Source of the DNA: an uncultured Candidatus Saccharibacteria bacterium
GTDB lineage: Bacteria > Patescibacteriota > Saccharimonadia > Saccharimonadales > Saccharimonadaceae
Reading direction: 5' to 3'
DNA: 10,556 bases
Assembly: GCA_946185175.1 (NCBI GenBank)
Contig: CAMHIH010000021.1
Location: 1-10,556 of the forward strand
In this document: positions 1 through 7,103 of the stretch, piece by piece
How positions within the stretch are numbered: the first letter of the stretch is position 1
Layout of the letters: every line of letters starts with the position of its first letter
Notes under the pieces: model-generated
What the model was told of the DNA's origin: nothing
Database searches by the model: none
Seen by the model: only the letters and a program-made list of their open reading frames with translations
Translations under genes and position numbers: made by a program

Positions 1-1
1 A

Positions 2-3000
2 GGCGAAGGTGAGCTCAATGGCGTGGAGTATACCTATCGTGTTGCTCAGGGCGAAGATGGAGTTGATGCCTTGGACCATACTTATCGCATTATATCCGCG
101 GATGGCACGGAGGTTATAGGTATTGCGAGGACGCGTGAAGAAGCCGAGAAGAAAGCAGCCGAGGTTGGCGGAACGGTCTTTGAGGAAACATTGCATGATA
201 TTGATTATCTAAATGGCAATGATGATGAAATCCTGGATAAGATGAGGGTTTATTATCCACGCCGGCCTGATGAAAAAAGCGTAGAGGAGTATCATGAGCG
301 CTTGCGTAAGATTCTTGATCAAATGAGGGCAGGCGCCGAGCAGGCAGATGCGAAGAGTAATGACGAAAAAGCCCGCGAAGATGCACGCAGATGGCTAGAT
401 AATAAAGATTTTGCGGCATTTGTAGCTGGAAAAGAAAAAGCTGAAAAGGATGCTAAACGCCAGGAATTAGCAGACTCGCTAGGTATACCATTAGAGGAAG
501 TTAGCGAAGAACAATTGGGCGGTGGTTTGCGCGATAGAATGCTCTCGTCAATGACGGCTGAGGAACTCAGTGCATTACGCGATGAGTATGGTAAGGATAC
601 TCCAGCCGGCAGGCGTGATGCTTTGTATGATAGATTGCGCGGTCATGAAACGGCGGATCGCATTGCAGCCTTGCTGGGTAAGGATCCAGAAAATGGTAAA
701 TCTATCGCAGAAATGAGTGACGATGAGGTTTCTGCCTTGTTGGGTGAAATTGATCAAGCTCTTAATACGAGTGATCGATTCGTGGCAAGGATGCAGGAGG
801 GCGTAGACGACGGATTTAGACGCTTTGTGCTATCGAAGTATCCGGGTTTGGCCGATATGGCTACTCAGATGAATCTGCGTAAAGATGCAGTTGATAAGCT
901 GGTTGGCGACTACGAAAAGATGATGACAGGCGATGTTGCGGCGGTTAGTACGGATATGCGTGGCGATGCTGACAGAATTGCGCGCGAAATTGCGGGACGG
1001 TTATTTGAGCTTGATATGGACCCGAATGGTAATAGCACTAAGTTTGGTCGCTTTGTACGCGGAAAGTTGCTCAGGAAACATACGCAAAAGAGCTATTTGG
1101 AGAAGGCGCGCCGATTTATTGAAAGTGATGGCCAAGATCGTAGCGGTAAAATTTGGAAGCGTGTGACGAATCCAAATGAATTATTGAATGGTTATTGGAA
1201 AAATCGTGAAGCTACTTCGGTATTTGAGGATGTGATTCGCGGAACTGAAGGAGTAAGTCTGCTGGCCGGCGAGAAAATGACAACTTACGGCATTCGGGCA
1301 GGCGATGACGGCGCGAAGATCGTTTATCGCATTGAGGGTGGTCGTAAAACCGATTTGGCCGAAGATGACCCGATGATTGCGACTACTTTGGGACTAGAAT
1401 CAGCTTACGAAACTTATGCGCAGAGTAGTGGTGACGCGGCGGCAAAGGAAGCATTCCGCGCAAAGATTGAGGAGTTGGGCTTGAGCGGCGACAATATGCG
1501 TGCCGATAACTTTATGAGCCAAGCTGAATCAATTAGAGAAGCGGTATTCTTTGGACGAAGCGTTGAATCGATTGAGCAGGGCTTTAAGCTAAGCATGGCC
1601 GAGGGTGGTCGCAGTAATGCGCGCGTAGCAGCCATCAGGGCGATGCAAGAGCGCCGAGCTGAAAACTTGCCTAAGCCTGAGAAAGTGCCACATGTTCGCA
1701 GAGCGACATTTGATGCAATTTATGCAACATTATATGATGCGATGCAGTCCGTAAGAGAAGCTGGAGATGGTCCTGATAAGGACTCCGCAATGACTAATCT
1801 TCATGAAATCATGGCACGCGCCGAGCTTCAGCGTCGTCATGAACTGATTCGCTGGGGTAAAAATTCCGACGACGAACAATCTCGCTACGATAAGGCCATA
1901 GACGATGCATACAAGTTGCTCGGTGGAAGGGATGATGAGCATTTTGGTGACGCAGCCTTAGGTGAATTAGTTGGCAGTCTTGAAAGGGGCGAAGTTGCGG
2001 GCGATTTAGCTGGCGTAGATTATAAGATTGAACTCAGTGACCAGCGTATTCGTGAACTTAGTGGTGGCGATATGGCAAGGTTGGAAAGCGCAATTAATGC
2101 ATGGAATAACCGAAACGTAGGCCAACAGCAAGCAATGATGATGTCCGGTCAGGGTCTTGTGGGCGGCGATTATTCGACGGAAATGCTTTACTTGCGCGAT
2201 CTCGGTTTAATTGATGTGGTCGCGAGCGATGAACGTATTAGTACAGAAATACTTGGGCGGCCATTAAAGGAAGCTGACGGGCATGACAAGATTCCAGTAA
2301 GAACTGGCATTACGGCTGAAAGCCTATCGACATCGATTGATGTAAGTGATACAACTGTCGAAATTGCAATTCGTGAATCTCAAAGCGAGCGCTCCGTGGA
2401 CGAAATTAAGAACGCGCTGTCCGTCTGGAATGGCGCATCTAGCGCCGAACGACGCGCGTACTTGATGGGCATATCTGGCTCGGCGGTTAGTGAAGGGTTG
2501 AGGGGTGCTGGTGATGTCTTGAAGGGCGTATTTATCGATCGTGAACCATCTTTTGCGAAGACGGCGGTCTTAGGCTATGGTGATAGGGATATTTCCACGA
2601 TTCTGGATTTAGTAAATCCTGTTTTATTTGGGGAGCGAAAAGTTACAGTTGAAGACATTAGGAGAGATAAGCGAATTTGGGCGAGTGCGTCAGTGGCTGA
2701 TCGTTTGAAGTATCTAAGGGGCGAATACTTGGCTGATGATGGCAGCGTGAGAAGTGATGCTGGACTGAGCGATGAATTCTTGCAAGCCGCCGATGATCTT
2801 GACGGGGTAGGTTTAATCGACGAATCGATGGCCGAAAATATCGAAAATAATAACCGCTTCGGTAGGGCTTTGAATGGTCTGAAGGTTTGGCGTCGCTTAA
2901 GTCAAGATTTGCGCCAAAGAGCCGTTGATGGTGGTTTGATATTTGACGAGTCTTCCAGGACCGGCACTAGACCTCTGGACCGCGAACACGAAGCGTTTGA

Positions 3001-3049
3001 GGCTTTGCGCGATTTGGGTCTAAGTGAAGAGCAAATCATGGCATTGTAG
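2..3049 (+). CDS. Large cysteine-free helical protein of unknown function, 5' end missing
   Basis: The frame is open from base 2, so the GTG at 23 is probably internal and the true start lies outside the window. From that GTG there are 1008 residues (numbering used here). I do not recognise a family. The protein is highly charged, mostly predicted helical, has no cysteine in the visible part and no evident membrane segment. Residues 1-6 and 17-22 carry a similar motif (EYTYR / DHTYR), suggesting a short N-terminal duplication. Toward the C-terminus four similar segments start near W694, W802, W886 and W956. The first and last both end in LRDLGL (724-729 and 995-1000), which suggests degenerate helical repeats. 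It ends in TAG just before a strong terminator and faces the ABC operon. It may be a scaffold or surface-associated protein, but nothing in the sequence proves that. I am sure it is coding and unsure of its role. Confidence 0.85.
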   Translation, partial: GEGELNGVEYTYRVAQGEDGVDALDHTYRIISADGTEVIGIARTREEAEKKAAEVGGTVFEETLHDIDYLNGNDDEILDKMRVYYPRRPDEKSVEEYHERLRKILDQMRAGAEQADAKSNDEKAREDARRWLDNKDFAAFVAGKEKAEKDAKRQELADSLGIPLEEVSEEQLGGGLRDRMLSSMTAEELSALRDEYGKDTPAGRRDALYDRLRGHETADRIAALLGKDPENGKSIAEMSDDEVSALLGEIDQALNTSDRFVARMQEGVDDGFRRFVLSKYPGLADMATQMNLRKDAVDKLVGDYEKMMTGDVAAVSTDMRGDADRIAREIAGRLFELDMDPNGNSTKFGRFVRGKLLRKHTQKSYLEKARRFIESDGQDRSGKIWKRVTNPNELLNGYWKNREATSVFEDVIRGTEGVSLLAGEKMTTYGIRAGDDGAKIVYRIEGGRKTDLAEDDPMIATTLGLESAYETYAQSSGDAAAKEAFRAKIEELGLSGDNMRADNFMSQAESIREAVFFGRSVESIEQGFKLSMAEGGRSNARVAAIRAMQERRAENLPKPEKVPHVRRATFDAIYATLYDAMQSVREAGDGPDKDSAMTNLHEIMARAELQRRHELIRWGKNSDDEQSRYDKAIDDAYKLLGGRDDEHFGDAALGELVGSLERGEVAGDLAGVDYKIELSDQRIRELSGGDMARLESAINAWNNRNVGQQQAMMMSGQGLVGGDYSTEMLYLRDLGLIDVVASDERISTEILGRPLKEADGHDKIPVRTGITAESLSTSIDVSDTTVEIAIRESQSERSVDEIKNALSVWNGASSAERRAYLMGISGSAVSEGLRGAGDVLKGVFIDREPSFAKTAVLGYGDRDISTILDLVNPVLFGERKVTVEDIRRDKRIWASASVADRLKYLRGEYLADDGSVRSDAGLSDEFLQAADDLDGVGLIDESMAENIENNNRFGRALNGLKVWRRLSQDLRQRAVDGGLIFDESSRTGTRPLDREHEAFEALRDLGLSEEQIMAL

Positions 3050-3057
3050 TGGCCAAC

Positions 3058-3088
3058 AAAAAAATACCCCCGTTTGGGGTATTTTTTT
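3058..3088. terminator. Bidirectional intrinsic terminator
   Basis: A perfect 13-bp inverted repeat, AAAAAAATACCCC / GGGGTATTTTTTT, encloses a 5-nt loop. It has a T-run on either strand, so it can end both the large plus-strand gene (stop at 3049) and the minus-strand permease gene (stop at 3094). Its core TACCCC/GGGGTA stem recurs in the terminator at 9333-9360. Confidence 0.9.
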
Positions 3089-3093
3089 GTGCT

Positions 3094-4323
3094 TTAACGA
3101 TAATACTTTAGTGAGGTAATTGGGTCTTTGAGTGCGGCTTTGGCGGCTGGATATACGCCAAAGATGATGCCGATTAGTAAGGTGACGGCGCCAGTAATTC
3201 CGAGGATTTGCCAGGAAATGTATGGCGAAAATGGCGTAACGAGTGAAATTAGGAATGCAAAGATATAGCCAAGTGCAAAGCCGAGTATGCCGCCTAGAAT
3301 GCTTAGGATGATTGACTCAAAGAGGAACTGTAGCAAAATATTTCCAGCGGAAGCGCCGACGGCCTTGCGTATGCCAATCTCGCGCGTACGTTCTGATACT
3401 GAAACTAGCATAATATTCATGATACCAACGCCACCGACGATGAGTGAGATGGATGCAATAACGGTAAGCATGGCAGAGATAATTGACAGTAGAGAGCCGG
3501 TTGGTTGAAGATTTTGGCTGCCGCTAATAACGGAAAAGCTGTCGTCGCCATTTTTGGTTTTGCGTAGTTCTTCGGTGATTTTTTCGCTGACTGCGGCGAC
3601 GGCATCAGAGTTTTCGGTGCGAATATTAATTTGTTGAATTTGAATGGACGACTCAAAAGTGCTGGCGTAATTAATATTGATAATAATTGAATTGTCGAGG
3701 TCAATATTGTTGTAATTGATTGGATCATTGATCTCTTCCAATACGCCAACAATCATAAAATGCTGGTTGTTGTAGGTGAATGTTTTTGTGATTGCGTCGG
3801 TGGTGCCAAAGATAGACATGGCGGTCTTGTAACCAACTACAGCAACATTGTCTTGAAGACTAGTTTCGAGGAATTGGCCGTTTTTGAGGGTAAGGCCGGC
3901 GGTTTTTGCAAAGTTAGTACTAGTGGCTAGTATGTTGACGGACTGGGTAGTCCTGTCGCCTACTTTTAGGTTTGCGGTGGAGATTGCGAGCGGGGAAGCG
4001 GAAGCGACGCCATCGACGGCTTTGATGGTTTCGACATCTTCAAGCGTGAGACTGGATTTTGAATATTGATTACTAGACGTCAGCTCACTGATGATATTTT
4101 CGGCGACGTCTTTGCCGTTGTTTGGTCGCACTAAGATAAGGTTGGCGTTGCTCTTATCTGATGTTGTGCTAATGAGACGATTGATGCCGCCGGTTAATGA
4201 TAAAATGAGTACGATTGATGAAACGCCTATAGCAATGCCGAGTGCGGAAAGAAAAGTGCGACCGCGATTCTTACGTAGGCTCTCGGTGGCGAGTTGAAGA
4301 TGTGTGCTAAGTAGAAGCCCCAT
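3094..4323 (-). CDS. FtsX/MacB-family ABC transporter permease
   Basis: This 409-residue membrane component partners the ATPase encoded just upstream. The layout is typical of MacB/FtsX permeases: a short cytoplasmic N-terminus, TM1 at about 24-46, a large extracytoplasmic MacB_PCD-like domain at about 50-275, then three TMs near 280-305, 332-360 and 372-392. The conserved cytoplasmic loop ERTREIGIRKAVGA (311-324) and the C-terminal PAAKAALKDP segment are diagnostic. Such permeases usually work by mechanotransmission on lipoproteins, peptides or drugs at the outer face rather than by forming a channel. No MacA-like adaptor or outer-membrane partner is nearby, so the substrate is unknown. The ATG lies two bases after the ATPase stop, and its Shine-Dalgarno (AAGGAGG) is embedded in the last ATPase codons, implying translational coupling. 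The gene runs into the terminator at 3058-3088. Confidence 0.93.
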   Translation of the reverse strand: MGLLLSTHLQLATESLRKNRGRTFLSALGIAIGVSSIVLILSLTGGINRLISTTSDKSNANLILVRPNNGKDVAENIISELTSSNQYSKSSLTLEDVETIKAVDGVASASPLAISTANLKVGDRTTQSVNILATSTNFAKTAGLTLKNGQFLETSLQDNVAVVGYKTAMSIFGTTDAITKTFTYNNQHFMIVGVLEEINDPINYNNIDLDNSIIININYASTFESSIQIQQINIRTENSDAVAAVSEKITEELRKTKNGDDSFSVISGSQNLQPTGSLLSIISAMLTVIASISLIVGGVGIMNIMLVSVSERTREIGIRKAVGASAGNILLQFLFESIILSILGGILGFALGYIFAFLISLVTPFSPYISWQILGITGAVTLLIGIIFGVYPAAKAALKDPITSLKYYR

Positions 4324-4325
4324 GA

Positions 4326-5258
4326 TTACTTTTCCTCCTTTTTAGATTCGCCTTCAACTTTAATTACTTTTTTGGATTTCTTGTCGTCTTTTTTAGGTTT
4401 TTTATCGGTTTTCTTTTCGTCTTTAGTAGTGACATTTTTCCCAGTTACGACGACGTTGGTTTTGGCATCTACCGCGATTTCGATTTGATGGTCTTTCTTA
4501 GGCAGGATGCGTACGGAAATACGTTCCGGGTCGCCAGGGCGCGGTAGATCGCGATCGTCGACGGTTTTGATATCGGTATCAATTTCGCCATCTAACATAT
4601 GAATAACGCGAGTAGCATAGGTGGTAAGCGCTGGATTATGAGTAACCATGATGATGGTGTTGCCTAATGCGTGAATATCGCGGAGTTCTTCCATGACGAT
4701 ATGTGAAGCGCGACTATCGAGATTACCAGTTGGCTCGTCGGCCAGGATGATTGATGGATTGGAAATCAGACTACGAGCGATGGCAACGCGTTGCTGCTGC
4801 CCGCCCGACAGTTGGTGTGGCATATAGTATTCGCGCTCGCGAAGATGGAAACGCTCGAGGATGGTGTCGGCCATTTTGAGGCGGCGAGTTTTGCGGACGC
4901 CAGAATAGAGTAGTGGTAAACAAACGTTGTCGATAACAGTAAGATTAGGAATTAAGTTGAAATTTTGAAAAATAAAACCAATTTCTTTAGCGCGAAAACG
5001 TGCTTTACGCCGTGCGGAAATGCGAGCAACGTTCTTACCCTGAAGCTGGTAACTACCGGAAGTTGGCTTATCGAGAAGGCCGATTACGTTGAGGAGAGTA
5101 GTCTTGCCGCAACCGGATGGTCCCATAATCATGATAAATTCGCCACGCTTGACGGTGAGGTCGAAATTATGCAGAGCGAACGACTCGGCGTCGCCAAAAC
5201 CATAGCGTTTAGTGATAGATTTGAGCTTAATTATAGTTTCAGATTCTTTTGTTACCAT
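4326..5258 (-). CDS. MacB/LolD-type ABC transporter ATP-binding protein with Lys-rich C-terminal tail
   Basis: A 310-residue ATPase that powers the downstream FtsX/MacB-like permease. All nucleotide-binding motifs are intact: Walker A GPSGCGKTT (46-54), Q-loop Q98, signature LSGGQ (150-154), Walker B ILADE (171-175), and switch histidine H207 in MVTHN. The core ends near residue 227, the normal length for the LolD/MacB/FtsE class. An extra segment of about 80 residues follows. Residues 228-275 look like a small beta-rich stretch, and 276-310 is very rich in Lys, Asp and Glu. That tail is not a standard part of the family. Its final codons (Lys-Glu-Glu-Lys) double as the permease ribosome binding site. 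The chosen ATG at 5258 has only a weak Shine-Dalgarno upstream, but conserved homology begins soon after it. First gene of a two-gene operon. Confidence 0.94.
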   Translation of the reverse strand: MVTKESETIIKLKSITKRYGFGDAESFALHNFDLTVKRGEFIMIMGPSGCGKTTLLNVIGLLDKPTSGSYQLQGKNVARISARRKARFRAKEIGFIFQNFNLIPNLTVIDNVCLPLLYSGVRKTRRLKMADTILERFHLREREYYMPHQLSGGQQQRVAIARSLISNPSIILADEPTGNLDSRASHIVMEELRDIHALGNTIIMVTHNPALTTYATRVIHMLDGEIDTDIKTVDDRDLPRPGDPERISVRILPKKDHQIEIAVDAKTNVVVTGKNVTTKDEKKTDKKPKKDDKKSKKVIKVEGESKKEEK

Positions 5259-5303
5259 GTCGAATGATTTTCATCTTAAAAATGTTTATTTAGAACTTGT
5301 TTA

Positions 5304-5331
5304 ATTATACCGTGGAAACTGTTATTTTAAA
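5304..5331 (-). promoter_or_regulatory. Putative promoter of the ABC transporter operon
   Basis: A perfect -10 box TATAAT (reverse complement at 5304-5309) lies about 45 bp before the ATPase start and would give a leader of roughly 40 nt. The -35 is poor (A/T-rich, near 5326-5331). Transcription from the tRNA-Ser/repeat locus upstream could also reach this operon. Confidence 0.6.
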
Positions 5332-5362
5332 ATTGCTCAAGTTTAGTTTTTAGCACAAAAAA

Positions 5363-5480
5363 TGGCGGAGAGAACAGGATATAAACAATGCGCCGTTGTC
5401 GAACAAGTCCGACCGGGCATTGGGCGAACCTCTGGCTCTCATCCTGTTCTCTATTAAAGGAATTCTTTTTCAGCAAAAAA
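5363..5480 (-). repeat. 118-bp tandem repeat, tRNA-distal copy
   Basis: One of two units with an exact 118-bp period. Read on the minus strand it contains a 12-nt arm AGAGAACAGGAT (5452-5441), an inner stem (CAATGC/GCATTG at 5422-5417 and 5391-5386), the complementary arm ATCCTGTTCTCT (5380-5369), and then CCGCCA. The last 18 nt (5380-5363) are identical to the 3' end of the adjacent tRNA-Ser, including CCA, and six T follow (5362-5357). The outer 12-bp stem followed by the T-run could act as an intrinsic terminator. It differs from the other unit by only two bases. No protein coding is credible: 118 is not a multiple of three, so any frame shifts between units. Confidence 0.9.
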
Positions 5481-5598
5481 TGGCGGAGAGAACAGGATAT
5501 AAACAATGCGCCGTTGTCGAACAAGTCCGACCGGGCATTGGGCGAACCTCTGGCTCTCATCCTGTTCTCTATTAAAGTAATTCTTTTCCAGCAAAAAA
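5481..5598 (-). repeat. 118-bp tandem repeat, tRNA-proximal copy
   Basis: Second unit, directly abutting the tRNA-Ser 3' end. The hairpin arms are 5570-5559 and 5498-5487 on the minus strand. The unit again ends in the 18-nt tRNA 3'-end copy (5498-5481) followed by a T6 run. Its two differences from the distal copy lie in the A/T-rich spacer between hairpins, while the hairpin and the tRNA-derived segment are unchanged. That fits either recent duplication or selection on structure. Confidence 0.9.
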
Positions 5599-5688
5599 TG
5601 GCGGAGAGAACAGGATTCGAACCTGCGAGCCCCTTGCGAGGCTACACGCTTTCCAAGCGTGCTCCTTCAACCACTCGGACACCTCTCC
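5599..5688 (-). tRNA. tRNA-Ser, anticodon GGA
   Basis: A complete 90-nt tRNA with encoded CCA, decoding UCC and UCU serine codons. The 7-bp acceptor stem starts GGAGAGG and pairs with TCTCTCC before discriminator G and CCA (5601-5599). The anticodon stem-loop is CACGC-TTGGAAA-GCGTG, with GGA at 5654-5652. A long variable arm, the hallmark of tRNA-Ser, follows. The T arm is GCAGG-TTCGAAT-CCTGT. Six T follow CCA directly. Downstream, the first hairpin arm of the repeat array (5570-5559) is a perfect 12-nt complement of the tRNA 3' segment (5616-5605), so the precursor could adopt a competing fold. Confidence 0.97.
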
Positions 5689-5699
5689 GTCTTTCCGAT

Positions 5700-5729
5700 A
5701 TTCTAGCATAAAAACCGCCTCTCTGCCAT
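5700..5729 (-). promoter_or_regulatory. Putative promoter of tRNA-Ser
   Basis: On the minus strand, ATGGCA (5729-5724) and TAGAAT (5705-5700) are separated by 18 bp, with TGC just before the -10 (extended -10). Start would fall about five bases before the mature tRNA 5' end. The -35 box overlaps that of the divergent promoter for the 5796 gene. Confidence 0.6.
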
Positions 5730-5752
5730 AGGCGCGCCATATGTGGTAAAAT
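5723..5752 (+). promoter_or_regulatory. Putative promoter of the envelope-protein cluster
   Basis: An extended -10 TGGTAAAAT (hexamer 5747-5752) has a -35-like CTGCCA/TGCCAT at 5723-5729 with 17-18 bp spacing. Start near 5759 would give a leader of about 37 nt containing the strong Shine-Dalgarno at 5785-5790. The same TGGTAAAAT string recurs before dnaE. Confidence 0.6.
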
Positions 5753-5795
5753 GTAAACATAAGATTTTTGGATATTTTTGGGTGAGGAGGAAATA

Positions 5796-6497
5796 ATGGG
5801 TCCGCAAAATAATTATCAGAACCAATATGGTGGTTATGGTCCACAACAGGGGCCGGCGCCAATGCCGCAGCAGGCTGCTCAGGCGCAAGAAGGCGGTGTG
5901 CCGATGAATGTAATCAATGCCGTAAATGCGAATGGTATTGTAACGGGCGACAAGGTAGTGAGTTATATCTGGAAGCATATCGGTATTTGTTCGATGATTA
6001 TTGCGGTCGCTTTGTTGATTGGTATCGGTATTTCCGTGATTATCATGAATAATATTAACCAGGAAAAAAATAAGACCGAACTGGCTAAGATTGAAGTAGA
6101 GAATAACTTAGCGGCAATCTATAAGAGCCTTGGCGTAGAAGAGCAGGAGCATGCCATTACGCGTATTAATGACGTTGAAATCCTAAATGGCGGTGATATG
6201 AACGAAGTTAATAATTTGCTAGTAGAGAAGTTCGGTACCGATTATGTGTTGGATATTGCTGACCAAAATGTAAACTTCGTGCGAAAAAGTGGCGCCTATA
6301 AACTCGTAAGTTTAGGAGTACGTCGAGATAGCGGCTCGGTGCGTGTAATTATGTACGAGCGAATTGCAGATGGTAATTGGATTATGAGCAGCTTTGACAG
6401 TGCCAATAAAGAAGATCCTTGTAAGGATTCGCCGAAAGAGGAAAAGGCGGCTTTGAGCGGTTTGGATGTTTGTGATACTGGAGAAAAGAACGACTAA
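5796..6497 (+). CDS. Single-pass membrane protein with Gln/Pro/Gly-rich N-terminus, function unknown
   Basis: A 233-residue protein with no family I recognise. Residues 1-35 are low-complexity and rich in Gln, Pro, Gly and Tyr, likely disordered and cytoplasmic. A single hydrophobic segment lies at about 63-85. The remaining 150 residues form an outward-facing mixed alpha/beta domain. Two cysteines in the C-terminal tail (C209, C226) could form a disulfide. The ATG at 5796 is chosen because AGGAGG (5785-5790) sits five bases upstream; an in-frame TTG at 5778 would place that Shine-Dalgarno inside the gene. The stop overlaps the next start by one base (TAATG), so translation of the metalloprotease gene is probably coupled. 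It looks like the first gene of the 5796-8738 cluster, and a partner or anchor role for the protease is possible but unproven. Confidence 0.85.
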   Translation: MGPQNNYQNQYGGYGPQQGPAPMPQQAAQAQEGGVPMNVINAVNANGIVTGDKVVSYIWKHIGICSMIIAVALLIGIGISVIIMNNINQEKNKTELAKIEVENNLAAIYKSLGVEEQEHAITRINDVEILNGGDMNEVNNLLVEKFGTDYVLDIADQNVNFVRKSGAYKLVSLGVRRDSGSVRVIMYERIADGNWIMSSFDSANKEDPCKDSPKEEKAALSGLDVCDTGEKND

Positions 6498-7099
6498 TGC
6501 TGGAAGGACTAGTTGGCCTATTATTGCAGGCAGAAATTTCAAAAGCGCAAATCGAGGTGCAGGATTCGGTAGATTCTTATTATGTTGCGAAAGCCGATAG
6601 TGCAACTGGACATGTTATAGAGGTAACCTACGACGTTAACTCACGAGGTGAAATTGCGGGCGATCTTGAAGAATTTCGCAATGTAGTAGCAGAGACATTG
6701 TCTGACAGCCGCGGTTGGGTGCGCGCAAATGTGAAATTTACGGAAGTCGAGAATGGCGGACGCCTCCATATGGTTCTGGCTGCGCCGGCTGAAGTTGCTG
6801 CGGCAAGTAGTGGCTGTTCGGATAAACTGAGTTGTACGGTAAAGCCTTATGTTTATATTAACGATGATCGTTGGCTGGGTGGCTCGGATAGTTATAATGA
6901 ACTGGGTGTAACTTTGCAAAATTATCGTCGGATGGTGATTAACCATGAGGTGGGCCATTTCTTGGGGCATGGTCACGTGACGGAATGTGAGACTAGTACG
7001 GGATTGGCGCCAATTATGCTTCAGCAGTCGACGGGATTATTGGGGTGCAAGCCAAATTCGTGGCCACTACCGAATGAGTTATGGGTAAAAGGGATATAG
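6497..7099 (+). CDS. DUF3152-type zinc metalloprotease-like protein
   Basis: A 200-residue protein with a full metzincin-type zinc motif HEVGHFLGHGH (150-160): H150, H154 and H160 would bind zinc and E151 would be catalytic. A possible Met-turn, PIMLQQ (M174), follows. The surrounding pattern (RGWV near 72-75, a DDRW segment near 123-126, YRRMVINHEVGH, the LLGCKPN tail) matches the DUF3152 family best known from Actinobacteria. Four cysteines (107, 113, 164, 184) could form two disulfides, which suggests work outside the cytoplasm. The N-terminus has only a short hydrophobic patch (1-10) with no basic start, so it is not a convincing signal peptide. An in-frame TGA at 6473-6475 rules out a longer N-terminus. 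Start overlaps the previous stop by one base. Substrate unknown. Confidence 0.88.
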   Translation: MLEGLVGLLLQAEISKAQIEVQDSVDSYYVAKADSATGHVIEVTYDVNSRGEIAGDLEEFRNVVAETLSDSRGWVRANVKFTEVENGGRLHMVLAAPAEVAAASSGCSDKLSCTVKPYVYINDDRWLGGSDSYNELGVTLQNYRRMVINHEVGHFLGHGHVTECETSTGLAPIMLQQSTGLLGCKPNSWPLPNELWVKGI

Positions 7100-7103
7100 T
7101 CGT

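Noticed and set aside
5327..5560. Minus-strand open frame of 77 codons across the repeat array
   Set aside because: The unit length is not a multiple of three, so the frame differs in each copy; there is no ribosome site, and tRNA-derived sequence and hairpin arms make up much of it. The rtT-like RNA explanation fits better, although E. coli tyrT repeats were proposed to code a small basic protein.
5363..5616. CRISPR array or integrated mobile element with tRNA att site
   Set aside because: There are only two units, no variable spacers and no cas genes. The 18-bp tRNA-end repeats look like att duplications, but the 118-bp units hold no integrase or cargo, so tandem duplication is simpler.
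5388..5711. Plus-strand open frame of 107 codons over the repeats and the tRNA
   Set aside because: It runs antisense through tRNA-Ser; the ERTGFEP-type peptide is the familiar false translation of an antisense tRNA-Ser gene.
5778..5795. TTG at 5778 as start of the first envelope gene
   Set aside because: It would put the AGGAGG ribosome site inside the gene; the ATG at 5796 has ideal spacing to it.
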